From the NCBI GenBank assembly GCA_046351395.1, contig JAXLYP010000001.1, forward strand, positions 310,001 through 374,000: a stretch of 64,000 nt of DNA, given 5' to 3'. This document shows positions 1-9,181 of this stretch, piece after piece (within the stretch, counting starts at the first letter, position 1; each line of letters starts with the position of its first letter). Below the pieces are notes generated by a model. It was given only the letters and a program-made list of their open reading frames with translations. It was not told the DNA's origin and did no database searches. Both the position numbers and the translations under genes were made by a program. This DNA is from CAYYKK01 sp046351395 (GTDB taxonomy: Bacteria > Myxococcota_A > Polyangia > Polyangiales > Polyangiaceae).

Positions 1-2499
1 GTCCAACCGAAGAAGGGCGGCGTCGGCAAAGACTCGGGGAACGTGCTCTCGCTCGCCGCGGCGAGCGTGTGGATCGACAAGGCTCGGACGCTCGTCCTCG
101 CGGTCGGGTCGTCGGGGAAGCTGACCGTCGCGGTGAACGGCAAGACCGTGATCGAGCACGCCGAGGCGAAGGGGATCGGGAAGCGCGCTTGGGCCGACGA
201 GCAGAGCGTCGAGGTCGACATGCCCGCCGGCGCATCGCGCGTCGCCGTGATCCTCGACGCGCCGAAGGTCCTCGATCGAGCCGGAGGCTTCTATCTGCGC
301 TTCCGCGAACGGAGCGGCGCGCCCGCGGAGGGGCTCGTCGCGATGGAGGCGGTGGAGGAGGCGGCGTGCGCGCCGTCCGAGCTCGTGGATCTCAAGGTGA
401 GCCTCGACGTCGACAAGGACGGCCTCTTCGCGACGACGAAGCCCACGTTCCTCGATCTCGTGCCCACACAGCGCGACGCGAAGCTCGCGCTCGCGCTCAC
501 CGGGAAGTCCCCCGCGACGGCGGACGTGTCCCTCGAGGAACCGCTCGCGCCCCTTCGGCTCACCCCCGATGGAGCGGCCGAGCTCTCGATCAAGGATGGG
601 GAGCGCGCGCTCTTCAGCGTGAAGCTCCCGGCATCGCCCGCGCTCGTCTCGCGAGTCGCGGCGCTCGTCGCGGGGATGGAGGACATGAAGTCCACGAAGC
701 CGGGAGCGCAGGCGAGCTTCGAAAACCACGTGCGCTACCTCGTGAAGCTCGTCACGACGGGGGACGACGACACGTCGTTCATCGAGCGACACGTCCAGCG
801 CGCGGAGGAGATCCTGGCGGCCGCGCGGCGCGGCGAGGATCCGTACGCAGAGCGCACGGGCGTGATCTACCGCGCATACCGATCGAAGGTCGACGGGCGG
901 CTCCAACCCTACATGCTCTTCGTGCCGCCCTCGTACACGAAGGGCACGCCGCTCCCGGTCGTCATCATGTCGCACGGGCGAAACCGTTCACCGGAGCTCG
1001 GGCTGCGGACGCTGATCGGGCAAGCGCCGGACGACAAGATGACGCTCAAGTGGGCCTCTCGAAACTGGCCCGCGTTCCCCGATCAGCACGCGATCCTCGT
1101 GTCCGTGTACGGCTTCGACGAGGGCGCCGCGCACCCGCTCGGCGAGGAGGACGTCCTCGACGTGATCGACGAGCTCGAGCGCGAGTACCGCGTGGACCCG
1201 CTCAAGATCTCGCTCACGGGCTTCTCGCTCGGCGGGACCGTCGCGTTCTTCGTCCCCATGCACTACCCCGACGTCTTCAGCGCGACGTCTCCGTTCTGCG
1301 GGTACCCGAACCTGCTCGGCTTCCAGAACGTGATGGGGGTGAAGCGCGCGCCCTGGGAGGACGCGATGCTCGCGAAGCGATACATCGTGAACTACGCGGA
1401 GAACGGCTCCTACGTCCCCGTTCACGTGGTGCACGGCGGGCTCGACGCCCCCGAGCGATCGCAGGTGTTCGTCGACCGGTACCGCGCCGTCGGCAACACG
1501 GCGCTCTTCGACGTGCAGGACGACCTCAACCACGACGTGTGGGACTACGGCTACAAGGACGGCCGCATGGTGCACTGGCTGTCGAAGAAGTCGCGGCCGG
1601 AGTCACCGAAGCGCGTGCGCTTCGTCACGGGCGAGTACCGCTATGACCGCTCCTATTGGCTCCGCGTCGTCGCGATGCACGACAGCACCCTCCCGGATCG
1701 CGCGACGATCGACGCGAAGCTCGACGAGAAGGCCAAGCGCATCGAGATCAAGACGGAGAACCTCGACGCGTTCGAGATCGATCGGAAGCGCCTCACGCCC
1801 GCGGCCGTGTTCCAGGACGCCGTGACGCTCGCGATCGACGGCGCGGAGCTCCCGGTCCCGGCGGGGGATGCGCCGCTCCACCTCGTCAAGTCGTCCGGCT
1901 GGTCCCTCGCGGCCACGGAGCCCGCGCGCGACGGGATGAAGCGTCACGGCGTCTCGGGACCGCTCGCCGACGTGCTCCGGCACGCCATCGCCGTCGTGTA
2001 CGGGACGAAAGATCCCGCGCACGCGAGCGTGAACCGCATCGTCGCAGAGACGATCGCAGCCAACGGCGGCGGACCGGACGTCGAGTACCTCGTCACGGCG
2101 CGCTTCCCCGTCATGAGCGACGTCGAGGCCACCGACGCGGCGATCGCGGACAAGAGCCTGATCCTCATTGGGTCTCCCGACGACAACGCGCTCACGGCGC
2201 GCTACGCGGACAAGCTCCCGGTGAAGTTCGCGAACGGCGGGATCGAGATCCGGAAGGAGCGCTACACGGGCAAGGGCGTGGGCGTCTCGTTCATCGCTCC
2301 CCGGCCCGACGATCCCGACGAGTACGTCGTCGTCCACGCCGGGCTCGACGTCGATGGCACGCTCGCGGCGCGCTCCCTGCCGCGGTTCGTCCCGGATTTC
2401 GTGGTCTACGACGCGCGCCTGAGCGTCCAGCGCGGCGGCCTCCTCTTCGACGAACGACCGTGGCTCGCCGGCGGTTTCTTCGACGAGCGGTGGCAGTGA
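1..2499 (+). CDS. Esterase/peptidase-like alpha/beta hydrolase, 5' truncated by window edge
   Basis: The frame is open from base 1, so the gene very probably begins upstream; the GTG at 43 is only the first possible start inside the window. The central part (about bases 880-1600) is an alpha/beta hydrolase like those of PHB-depolymerase and prolyl-oligopeptidase-type esterases. It has a strand reading LPVVIMSHG, a nucleophile elbow GFSLGG at bases 1219-1236 and a late histidine in LNHDVWDYG. The N-terminal 270 residues and C-terminal 300 residues match no family I can name; they may be beta-rich accessory domains. No signal peptide is visible because the start is missing. Substrate unknown; a secreted or periplasmic hydrolase is plausible. 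Confidence 0.75.
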   Translation, partial: VQPKKGGVGKDSGNVLSLAAASVWIDKARTLVLAVGSSGKLTVAVNGKTVIEHAEAKGIGKRAWADEQSVEVDMPAGASRVAVILDAPKVLDRAGGFYLRFRERSGAPAEGLVAMEAVEEAACAPSELVDLKVSLDVDKDGLFATTKPTFLDLVPTQRDAKLALALTGKSPATADVSLEEPLAPLRLTPDGAAELSIKDGERALFSVKLPASPALVSRVAALVAGMEDMKSTKPGAQASFENHVRYLVKLVTTGDDDTSFIERHVQRAEEILAAARRGEDPYAERTGVIYRAYRSKVDGRLQPYMLFVPPSYTKGTPLPVVIMSHGRNRSPELGLRTLIGQAPDDKMTLKWASRNWPAFPDQHAILVSVYGFDEGAAHPLGEEDVLDVIDELEREYRVDPLKISLTGFSLGGTVAFFVPMHYPDVFSATSPFCGYPNLLGFQNVMGVKRAPWEDAMLAKRYIVNYAENGSYVPVHVVHGGLDAPERSQVFVDRYRAVGNTALFDVQDDLNHDVWDYGYKDGRMVHWLSKKSRPESPKRVRFVTGEYRYDRSYWLRVVAMHDSTLPDRATIDAKLDEKAKRIEIKTENLDAFEIDRKRLTPAAVFQDAVTLAIDGAELPVPAGDAPLHLVKSSGWSLAATEPARDGMKRHGVSGPLADVLRHAIAVVYGTKDPAHASVNRIVAETIAANGGGPDVEYLVTARFPVMSDVEATDAAIADKSLILIGSPDDNALTARYADKLPVKFANGGIEIRKERYTGKGVGVSFIAPRPDDPDEYVVVHAGLDVDGTLAARSLPRFVPDFVVYDARLSVQRGGLLFDERPWLAGGFFDERWQ

Positions 2500-2558
2500 G
2501 GGATCCGCGCGCGCGGGTCGCGCGTCATCCGGGGTAAGCTCGCGCCCCGGGAACGACG

Positions 2559-4379
2559 ATGACCACGAAGGATCCGCTCGGCATCCTCGGCCGAACCATC
2601 AACGGCAAGTACGCCATCGAGGCCGCCGTCGGCGAGGGCGGCGCCGCGATCGTGTATCGCGCGCGCAACACCGAGTGGGCGATCCCCGTCGCGCTGAAGT
2701 TCTACGTCGCGCTCTCTCAAGCGCCCGAAGATCAGCGGGAGAAGCTCCTCGCGGAGTTCGTGCAAGAGGGGCGCCTCATGACCCACCTCTCGAGCCGGAG
2801 CGCGGCGATCGTGCAGCCGCGGGACATGGGCGCGTACACGACGGACGACGGGATGTGGGTCCCGTACCTCGTCCTCGAGTGGCTCGCCGGCGCACCGCTC
2901 GACGCCGTCCTCGTCGCCGAGACGGAGCGGGGCACCCCTCCACGCACGCTCGAGGAGACGCTCACGCTGCTCGAGCCCGTCGTCGAGGCGCTCGACATCG
3001 CGCACGGCGAGGGCATCGTCCACCGCGACATCAAGCCCGAGAACATGTACCTCATCGGCGCGCCCCGGGATCCGAGCGCGCGCCTCAAGATCCTCGACTT
3101 CGGGATCGCGAAGCTGATGGACAAGGCCGGCGCGCTGCTCCAAACGGCCCTCTCGGCGACGCCGTTCACGCCCCACTACGGCGCTCCGGAGCAGTTCAGC
3201 CGCGCCTACGGATCGACGGGTCCGTGGACGGACGTCTTCGCGCTCGCGCTCGTCGTGCTCGAGGTCATGCGCGGTGGGAACCGCGCGTTCGCCGGGAACG
3301 ACTACATGGAGCTCTCCCGCCAGAGCCGCGACGAGCAGACCCGCCCCACGCCGCGGTTCCTCCGGCTCGTCGTCAACGACGACACGGAGGCCGTGTTCGC
3401 GCGCGCGCTCGCGGTCCAGCCCGCCGCGCGCTACCAACGCGCCGGCGAGTTCTGGGTGGCGCTGAACGGCGCTGTGTTTCGCGATCAGGCCGCGCCGACG
3501 ATCGCTGTTCGCCACCTCTCCACGAACCCTCCAGGGACGCGCTCCGGGGCGCCGCCGGCCGCTGCTGGAGCGGGCTCTGCGGTGACGCGGCCTCGCTCGC
3601 TCGTGCCTTTCATCGCAGCCGGCGGCGTGCTCGCCGCTGCAGGCATCGGCCTCGGGGTGTTCCTGTATGTCTCCCGGCCGAGCGACCCGAAGCCCGCCGG
3701 CTCGGGCGCGGCGAGCTCGGGCTCCGCGTCCGCGACGACGCCCGTGCCGTCCGCGTCGAGCGCAGCGCTCGCTCCGTCGGCGTCGGCGTCGGCTGCGGCG
3801 TCCGCTTCGTGTCCGCCGAAGTCCGTCATCGTCCACGGCGGTCGCGTCGAAATGGGCGACGACGCGATCGCGAACGCGTCTCCCGCGCACACCGCGTTCG
3901 TCGATGCGTTCTGCTTGGACGTGGGCGTGGTCAGCGCCGACGACTACTCGTCCTGCGTGGCCGCGGGCGCTTGCAAGAAGCCCTCGGACGCCGTGGCGGA
4001 CTCGCCCGATCACCCGAAGAAGCCCGGGGTGTCGTGTCGAACGAGCGGCAGCGAACCCGTGAACTGCGTCGACTTCGACGACGCGTCCGCCTACTGCGCC
4101 TGGCGCAGCATGCGGTTGCCCACGGAGGCCGAGTGGGAGTACGCCGCGCGCGATCGGAAGTTCCCGGACATCGGCAAAGCCATGAGCGAGTGGACGCACG
4201 ACCTCTTCGGCCCGTATCCGGAGGATCCGCAGGTGAACCCGAAGGGCGCGTCGACGGGGGACAAGCGCGTCACGCGCGGAGGACCGGGCGTGAAGAACCC
4301 CGCCATGAGACTCCCGGAGTCGGTCACGTTCCACCACCCCGACGTCGGCTTTCGGTGCGCGCGCGACGCACCGAAGTGA
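2559..4379 (+). CDS. Ser/Thr protein kinase fused to a formylglycine-generating-enzyme (FGE/SUMF1)-like domain
   Basis: 606 aa. Residues about 18-305 are a eukaryote-like kinase with a Gly loop GEGGAAIVY, Lys47 in VALKF, HRDIKPEN at 155-162, DFG at 180-182 and APEQF near 209, so all main catalytic residues are present. A Ser/Ala/Pro linker holds one membrane segment at about 349-371. The extracytoplasmic part (about 420-603) is FGE-sulfatase-like, with RLPTEAEWEYAAR at 519-531 and a C-terminal GFRCAR. FGE-like domains on kinases occur in myxobacteria and are thought to act mostly as binding or sensor modules. This domain is short (about 185 residues) and I cannot show the active-site cysteines, so catalysis is doubtful. 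The stop abuts the convergent rsmD stop with no gap. Confidence 0.88.
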   Translation: MTTKDPLGILGRTINGKYAIEAAVGEGGAAIVYRARNTEWAIPVALKFYVALSQAPEDQREKLLAEFVQEGRLMTHLSSRSAAIVQPRDMGAYTTDDGMWVPYLVLEWLAGAPLDAVLVAETERGTPPRTLEETLTLLEPVVEALDIAHGEGIVHRDIKPENMYLIGAPRDPSARLKILDFGIAKLMDKAGALLQTALSATPFTPHYGAPEQFSRAYGSTGPWTDVFALALVVLEVMRGGNRAFAGNDYMELSRQSRDEQTRPTPRFLRLVVNDDTEAVFARALAVQPAARYQRAGEFWVALNGAVFRDQAAPTIAVRHLSTNPPGTRSGAPPAAAGAGSAVTRPRSLVPFIAAGGVLAAAGIGLGVFLYVSRPSDPKPAGSGAASSGSASATTPVPSASSAALAPSASASAAASASCPPKSVIVHGGRVEMGDDAIANASPAHTAFVDAFCLDVGVVSADDYSSCVAAGACKKPSDAVADSPDHPKKPGVSCRTSGSEPVNCVDFDDASAYCAWRSMRLPTEAEWEYAARDRKFPDIGKAMSEWTHDLFGPYPEDPQVNPKGASTGDKRVTRGGPGVKNPAMRLPESVTFHHPDVGFRCARDAPK

Positions 4380-4940
4380 TTAGACCTCCGCTCCGACGCG
4401 GAGCAGCGTGATCCCCGTGTCCCCGTAGCCTCGCTCGTCGAACGGCTCGAGCCCTGCGCGCCCGAAGGTCGCGCTGAGCTCGTCGCGCCGCGCGTGCTCG
4501 AGGACGACCGTGGCGGACGGCGCAAGCTCCCGGGCGAGGGCCGCGACCGCGGCGATCGCGGCCGCGGCGTGCGCATACGGGGGGTCGGCGAAGACGAGCC
4601 CGAACGGCGCATCCGGCGCGAGCGCATGGCGCGCGCGCTCGACGGTGGATCGAATCACGCGCGCGCGCGCGCCGAGCCCGCACGCGGCGAGGTTCCGGCG
4701 GATCGCGTCCTCCGCGTCGTGCGCGCTCTCGACGAAGCACGCGCGCGCCGCACCGCGCGAGAGCGCCTCGATCCCGAGCGCGCCCGAGCCCGCGTAGAGG
4801 TCGAGAACGACCGCGTCGGTCACCGCGTCCCCGAGGATGCTGAAGAGCGCCTCCTTCACGCGATCCGCGGTCGGGCGCGTGGACCGATCGCGCGGCGCGA
4901 CGAGGCGCCGCCCACCGAGCGAGCCCGCGATCACGCGCAT
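4380..4940 (-). CDS. rsmD: 16S rRNA (guanine(966)-N(2))-methyltransferase RsmD
   Basis: 186 aa, normal length for RsmD, which methylates G966 of 16S rRNA in the assembled 30S subunit using SAM. The N-terminus (MRVIAGSLGGRRL) and TRPTADRVKEALF are family hallmarks. The SAM-binding motif DLYAGSGALG lies at 47-56 and the catalytic DPPY at 119-122. The start lies 7 nt after the stop of the upstream gene (4948-6096) on the same strand, so the two are probably co-transcribed. Cytoplasmic. Identity is clear from motifs and length. Confidence 0.93.
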   Translation of the reverse strand: MRVIAGSLGGRRLVAPRDRSTRPTADRVKEALFSILGDAVTDAVVLDLYAGSGALGIEALSRGAARACFVESAHDAEDAIRRNLAACGLGARARVIRSTVERARHALAPDAPFGLVFADPPYAHAAAAIAAVAALARELAPSATVVLEHARRDELSATFGRAGLEPFDERGYGDTGITLLRVGAEV

Positions 4941-4947
4941 GTCCGCG

Positions 4948-6096
4948 TCAGAAGCCGCCGGAGACGGAGACGAACGAGCGCTCGGGCGTGACGATCGGCA
5001 CGACGGTGAGCGAGCCCGTCTTCGCGGGCGCCTTGCCCTTCCAGTCCGAGACGGCGAGGAGGATGACCCCCGTGATCGCGGTGGCGCCCGCGACGGGGTA
5101 GAACACTTCTTGGAGGAGCGTGTGCTTCGCGGAGCGGTCGCAGAGCGACTCGAGCTTCCCCGTGTCGTCGATCGTCTTCGGATCGTCGCAGCCGTCCTTG
5201 TTTTGCTCGACGAGCGACTTGAAGTTGAGGTTGAAGTCGTCCTGGATGCCGGGGATTTGGAGACTCGAGTAGAGCCCCGCGCCCGCGAACCCGAGGCCGA
5301 CGCCGAGGAGCCCGAAGCCGAACGGGATCTTCAGATCGAGCGGCTTGCCGAGCGGAGGCGGGGGCGTGAGCGTGACGACCTCCGAGCCGTCCGGCTTCAC
5401 GTTCATCTCGGCGCTCATGGATCGTCCGTCGGGCAGCTTGACCACCAGCTTGTGCTTGCCCGCGGTGGTGATGAACTGCCCCTTCCCGTCCTCGAGCTTG
5501 CCGACGGACTTGAGGTCGTGCGGCGGCGCGTCGTCGTCGACGAACACCTCACCGCTCTCGCTCCCCGCGACGATCCGGAAGTGCGCGGGAGGCGCGCCCG
5601 CGCCCGCCTTCTTCAGCGCATCGCGCGCCTTGCCGATCAGCGTGTCGTCCGCGGGATCGGTGAAGTTCGCGGTGTAGCTGATGTCCGCGGAGCCGATCGC
5701 CGAGCCCTTTTGATAGAAGTAGATGGAGCCCTTCACGTTGTCGCCCTCGCGCGTGATGCGGCCCCAGATGTAGCGGTCCTGCTTGATCTTCTCGGGGATC
5801 TTGTCCTGGCACTCGGCGTCCGGCGGCGTCTCGCCCGGGAGGCCCTCGGACCCGGCGCAGCCGAGCGTTTGCATGAGGACGTCCACCGAGTAGTTGCTCT
5901 TGTCGTCGAGCGAGCGCCCCGCCGTCTCGCTGACGACGCGCTTGATCGCGCCCGTGAGGGCCTCGGCCTGCTCGAAGGAGTCAGGCGTCTGGATCGTCAG
6001 CACCACGATCGGGTCCCCGCCCTCCGCGCGCGCGGCGTGCCCCGAGAGAGCTGCTGTGAGGACGCCAGCGGCTGCGACGACGCGCGAGAGACGCAT
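4948..6096 (-). CDS. Secreted/envelope protein with a C-terminal hydrophobic pair, unknown function
   Basis: 382 aa from the ATG at 6096, chosen because it begins a clean signal peptide (MRLSRVVAAAGVLTAALSGHAARA); an upstream in-frame start would add 36 residues unlike a leader. Residues about 25-180 resemble myxobacterial proteins that read out a hydrolase-like or solute signal; the middle has a PEGA-like stretch (FVDDDAPPHDL, KHKLVVKLPDG). Two hydrophobic segments follow, at about 240-260 and 330-350. The C-terminus SFVSVSGGF ends in Phe, as many myxobacterial envelope proteins do. It lies upstream of rsmD in a likely operon. Function unknown; the signal and envelope location are the only firm points. 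Confidence 0.7.
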   Translation of the reverse strand: MRLSRVVAAAGVLTAALSGHAARAEGGDPIVVLTIQTPDSFEQAEALTGAIKRVVSETAGRSLDDKSNYSVDVLMQTLGCAGSEGLPGETPPDAECQDKIPEKIKQDRYIWGRITREGDNVKGSIYFYQKGSAIGSADISYTANFTDPADDTLIGKARDALKKAGAGAPPAHFRIVAGSESGEVFVDDDAPPHDLKSVGKLEDGKGQFITTAGKHKLVVKLPDGRSMSAEMNVKPDGSEVVTLTPPPPLGKPLDLKIPFGFGLLGVGLGFAGAGLYSSLQIPGIQDDFNLNFKSLVEQNKDGCDDPKTIDDTGKLESLCDRSAKHTLLQEVFYPVAGATAITGVILLAVSDWKGKAPAKTGSLTVVPIVTPERSFVSVSGGF

Positions 6097-6112
6097 ACGT
6101 CGCGACGATACG

Positions 6113-6128
6113 TGGCGAGGTTTCGCCA
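6113..6128. promoter_or_regulatory. Short perfect inverted repeat upstream of the 4948-6096 gene
   Basis: TGGCGA-GGTT-TCGCCA lies 17 nt before the ATG at 6096. It could be an operator or a leader hairpin. Short palindromes are common in GC-rich DNA, so this is only a candidate. Confidence 0.2.
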
Positions 6129-6247
6129 AGCAAGAGAACGTCTTGCGTGTCGCTACCGCACCACCCGGTGGGACAAGTTCACGTTGGAGCGTGCTCGGGC
6201 GCACCTCCGTGAGGAGCTCCCACGCCCGACGTACCCGAAGGGCGGCG

Positions 6248-7015
6248 CTAGTTCGTGTCGACCCGGAAACAGTAGTCGGGGTTCGTCGCCATCGACGCGC
6301 CGTAGACCCGCGCCAAGTAGGTTCCTGGACCGAGCGGCGCGGTCACGGTGTAGGTCGCCGTGTCGTCGTCGTCGTCGGTGTAGCCGCCCGCGAGGTACTG
6401 GAACGGGCTCACCCCGTTGTAGATCTCGAGATCCAGATCACCCTGGCCCGCCTTGTACGTGATCTTGGCGGTCAGGTTGTTCGTCACCTGGAACTTGAAC
6501 CAGTCCACGTCCCCCGCGCAGACGCTCAAGTCGCAGTAGTCCGTGCCCGACGCCGCGAGCTTCGCGTTCGGCGAGGTGTTGTTCACCTCGAGCGCGTCCG
6601 CCATGCAGGCGCAGATGCCGCAGTCTTGGTAACAGCTCTTGCAGTCCTCGTCGGGCGCGCACGTCCCGTCGCCGCACATGGAGCAGGCGCCGCAGTCCTT
6701 GGGGCACGTCTCACAGTCCTCCGTGGCCGCGTCGCACGTGCCGTCGCCGCAGGGGACGACGCACTCGCCGCAGTCCTCGAAGCACGAGGCACAGTCCTCG
6801 AAGTCCTGGCAGACCCCATCGCCGCACGGTCCGCCGCCGCCGACGCCTGTCGCCGTGCTGGCCGGGCCGTCCGTCACGCCGGCTCCGCCACTTCCGCCCT
6901 GACCCCCGCTCGTGGGGCTGTGCCCGCCACCGCCCGAGGTGATGGGGTCGGTGCTCACGCACGCACTCGTGAGGAGGAGGAGCCCGACGATCGAAGAGCG
7001 ACGAAGCGAAGGCAC
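6248..7015 (-). CDS. Lipoprotein with Cys-rich repeats and a C-terminal PPC-like domain
   Basis: 255 aa. A lipoprotein signal ends at LTSAC (Cys19), followed by a Gly/Ser/Thr spacer. Residues about 60-130 hold three or four Cys-rich repeats of the form CGDGxCxxxEDCxxCxxDCGxC, a type common on myxobacterial surface proteins and probably disulfide-bonded. Residues about 135-255 resemble the bacterial pre-peptidase C-terminal (PPC) domain: a DVDWFKFQV strand, then GDLDLEIYN and YLARVYG. No catalytic domain is present, so it is probably a binding or structural surface protein. The stop lies 26 nt from the next gene's start region on the same strand side. Confidence 0.78.
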   Translation of the reverse strand: MPSLRRSSIVGLLLLTSACVSTDPITSGGGGHSPTSGGQGGSGGAGVTDGPASTATGVGGGGPCGDGVCQDFEDCASCFEDCGECVVPCGDGTCDAATEDCETCPKDCGACSMCGDGTCAPDEDCKSCYQDCGICACMADALEVNNTSPNAKLAASGTDYCDLSVCAGDVDWFKFQVTNNLTAKITYKAGQGDLDLEIYNGVSPFQYLAGGYTDDDDDTATYTVTAPLGPGTYLARVYGASMATNPDYCFRVDTN

Positions 7016-7040
7016 GCCGTCAGACAGTGTAACCGAAGTC

Positions 7041-7802
7041 TCAGTCGAACGAGAGGAGGCGCCGGAAGCGCGCCGCGGCCGCGCGCAAGTTCGACGGGTG
7101 GTGGCTCGCGAACACCTTGCCGTTGTGCCCCGACACGGCGACGAAGTAGGTCTCCCCGGAGGAGCGCTGCGCCTCGCCCGTGTACCGGTACCGCGTGAAA
7201 TAGACGGGGTAGAGGACGAAGTGCGAGCTCCGCACGGTGGGCTCGTACTTCGAGTAGAGCGCGTTCGACGGCGCGACCGCCCGCACGACGATGTTCTGCG
7301 CCTCGCGCTCCGCCGCCTCGCGGGTGACGTCGGCGTCGACGCGTTCGTCCAGATCCATGTCGAAGCGAGCGGTCGAGAGGGGCTCGATGTCGTGCACGCC
7401 GAACTCGATCGGGGACTTGCCGGAAAACAGCCCGTTCAAGAACGCGGGCATCTCCGTCTCGAGGGGGAACGTGCTGCGCGCGCGGACGATCAGCACGGCC
7501 TCTTTGTGGCGCGCGCCGCCCGTCGGGAGGGGGATGCGGGTGCCCCCCGATCCGACGCTCATGTTGCCCAGGCTGATGTGGTGGCCATCCACCGACACGT
7601 CGACGCGCCACAGCGGGACGAGGAGGAGGCGCGTCGGCTCCACCGCTGCCGTCGCGATGTCCGCGGGCCGCAGGGTCCGGTCGAAGATCTCCGCGCGCGT
7701 CGTGGCCTCGGCCTCCGTACGACTCACGGAGAGCGGGGCGAGGAAGGACTCTGCCTCACTGGGATTGACGGGTCGCGCGACCTTCTCGTACAGCCGTTCC
7801 AT
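7041..7802 (-). CDS. Conserved-looking protein of unknown function with a two-strand C-terminal motif
   Basis: 253 aa from the ATG at 7802; longer readings run into the divergent gene and are rich in Ala/Arg, typical of antisense frames. No signal peptide or membrane segment. The N-terminal half is featureless. The C-terminal part (about 190-245) has VLYPVYFTRYRY followed by ETYFVAVSGHNGKVF. That resembles the pattern in bacterial zinc-ribbon-associated proteins, where a strand pair reads P-V-W/Y-x-x-x-Y-x-Y followed by a Y-x-V-x-V-N-G-x-T-G-K-V. The zinc ribbon itself is absent. Function unknown. Its start codon overlaps the start of the divergent lipoprotein gene by two bases. Confidence 0.65.
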   Translation of the reverse strand: MERLYEKVARPVNPSEAESFLAPLSVSRTEAEATTRAEIFDRTLRPADIATAAVEPTRLLLVPLWRVDVSVDGHHISLGNMSVGSGGTRIPLPTGGARHKEAVLIVRARSTFPLETEMPAFLNGLFSGKSPIEFGVHDIEPLSTARFDMDLDERVDADVTREAAEREAQNIVVRAVAPSNALYSKYEPTVRSSHFVLYPVYFTRYRYTGEAQRSSGETYFVAVSGHNGKVFASHHPSNLRAAAARFRRLLSFD

Positions 7803-9066
7803 GCGGAGCAGCCTACGCCGTGGCCCGGGGCGCGCAAAGTCGGCCTGGGGCACCTTTCTCGGCGCCTTTTGGGGGCTTGGGCTCGCCGCGTGCTCGAGCG
7901 ATGTCGCCACGCCACCGGCCGCTGCGTCCTCCGCAGCGCCCACGGCATCCAACGCGACGAGCGCGCGCGCGCCCGCGGCGAGCGGATCCACGGCGCCATC
8001 GCCCGCCGCAGCGGGAACGAACAAGCGCGCGCGCGATCTCCTCACCGCGGCTCGCACGCTCGAGCACGACGAGAAGTGGAAGGACGCCACGGCAAAGCTC
8101 AAAGAGGCGCGCGGCCTCGCGCCCGACGACGTGGTGATCCTCGCCGAGCTCGGCTGGTCCGCGCTCCACTCGGACGATCTCGCGACGAGCAAGGACGCGA
8201 GCGAGAAGGCGCTCGCGATCGCGAAGGAGCCGCGGCAGCGCGCGTCCGTCCTCTACAACCTCGGCCGCGTGCTCGAGGCGCAGAACGACAAGGAGGGCGC
8301 GCTCGCGCGGTACCAGGAGTCGCTCGCGCTTCGGCCGTCGAAGGCGATCGAGGAGCGCGTCGCGTCGCTCGGCGGGAAGGCGCCCGAGCCCCCGAAATCG
8401 GAGCCCCTGCCCTGCCAGAAGGTCTACGCGAACACCGCGGATCTGTGCTCGTGCTTGCTGCCGAACCCCGCGCCCGCCGGGGCGACGTGCGCGACCGATC
8501 CGAACGCGCCGAAGCTCCCGAGCGGAGATCTCGAGGTCGTCCGCACGTCCACGGCGACGGAGGGAGAGACCGCGCTCTACCTGGTAGCGAACGCGGGTGG
8601 GGGCATCACGCCGGTCGCGGACATCGGACGGGACTACCACCCGGACGCGTTCGGGCTCGACAGCTCGATCAAGATCCTGTCGCTGACGGAGCAGACGCTC
8701 GGGCAGCGCATCGCGGAGCTGCGGACGGAGCAGCTCGACACGAGCACGAACGCCGGCGGGGCGGACGTGGCGACCCTGCGCGTCGTGCGGTCGACCGTGT
8801 GCGTCCTGCGGACGGCGTCCTCGCCCACGAAGTGTCCGCTCGTCGTCCCGATCGACACGGAGGACAAACGCGTCTTCGCGACCGACACGAGCGGCCTCAC
8901 GCCCGAGCAGAAGACCTACGTCGAAGCGCACCAAAAGGAGGCGCGCGACGTCGAGGTCCACCTCACGCTCAAGCTCTCCGCGAAGGGATACGCCGAGGTG
9001 GGCTTCGGGAAAGGGGACAAGTCCGCCGTGCCCTCCGGGATCCTGGGCCGTCACGAGCTCTTTTGA
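7801..9066 (+). CDS. TPR-containing lipoprotein, unknown function
   Basis: 421 aa from the ATG at 7801, chosen because it gives a lipoprotein signal with lipobox LAAC (about residue 31) and because no other start codon exists between it and the lipobox. An Ala/Ser/Thr/Pro spacer follows, then two to three TPR-like helical repeats at about 78-180 (LTAARTLEHDEKWKDATAKL, AELGWSALHSDDLATS, YNLGRVLEAQNDKEGALARY). The C-terminal 240 residues carry a Cys cluster (CxxVYxNTADLCSCLLP) and match nothing I know. Likely periplasmic, perhaps a scaffold. The start overlaps the divergent gene by 2 nt, so one of the two starts may be slightly wrong. Confidence 0.7.
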   Translation: MRSSLRRGPGRAKSAWGTFLGAFWGLGLAACSSDVATPPAAASSAAPTASNATSARAPAASGSTAPSPAAAGTNKRARDLLTAARTLEHDEKWKDATAKLKEARGLAPDDVVILAELGWSALHSDDLATSKDASEKALAIAKEPRQRASVLYNLGRVLEAQNDKEGALARYQESLALRPSKAIEERVASLGGKAPEPPKSEPLPCQKVYANTADLCSCLLPNPAPAGATCATDPNAPKLPSGDLEVVRTSTATEGETALYLVANAGGGITPVADIGRDYHPDAFGLDSSIKILSLTEQTLGQRIAELRTEQLDTSTNAGGADVATLRVVRSTVCVLRTASSPTKCPLVVPIDTEDKRVFATDTSGLTPEQKTYVEAHQKEARDVEVHLTLKLSAKGYAEVGFGKGDKSAVPSGILGRHELF

Positions 9067-9122
9067 GGGGGGCCGAGCCGAGGCGTTTCGGTTCGGGCGG
9101 GGCGGCGATCCGCCGTGGATCG

Positions 9123-9138
9123 CACCTGAAATCAGGTG
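9123..9138. promoter_or_regulatory. 16-nt palindrome upstream of the RCC1 lipoprotein gene, possible operator
   Basis: CACCTGAAATCAGGTG is a perfect palindrome with 7-bp arms, 44 nt before the ATG at 9182 and in the only clearly non-coding interval here. Its position suits a repressor or dimeric regulator site. No regulator gene is adjacent. Confidence 0.35.
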
Positions 9139-9181
9139 AATACTCGGTGATTCAAGCCGGCCTGTGCTCTAGGGTAGGGAC

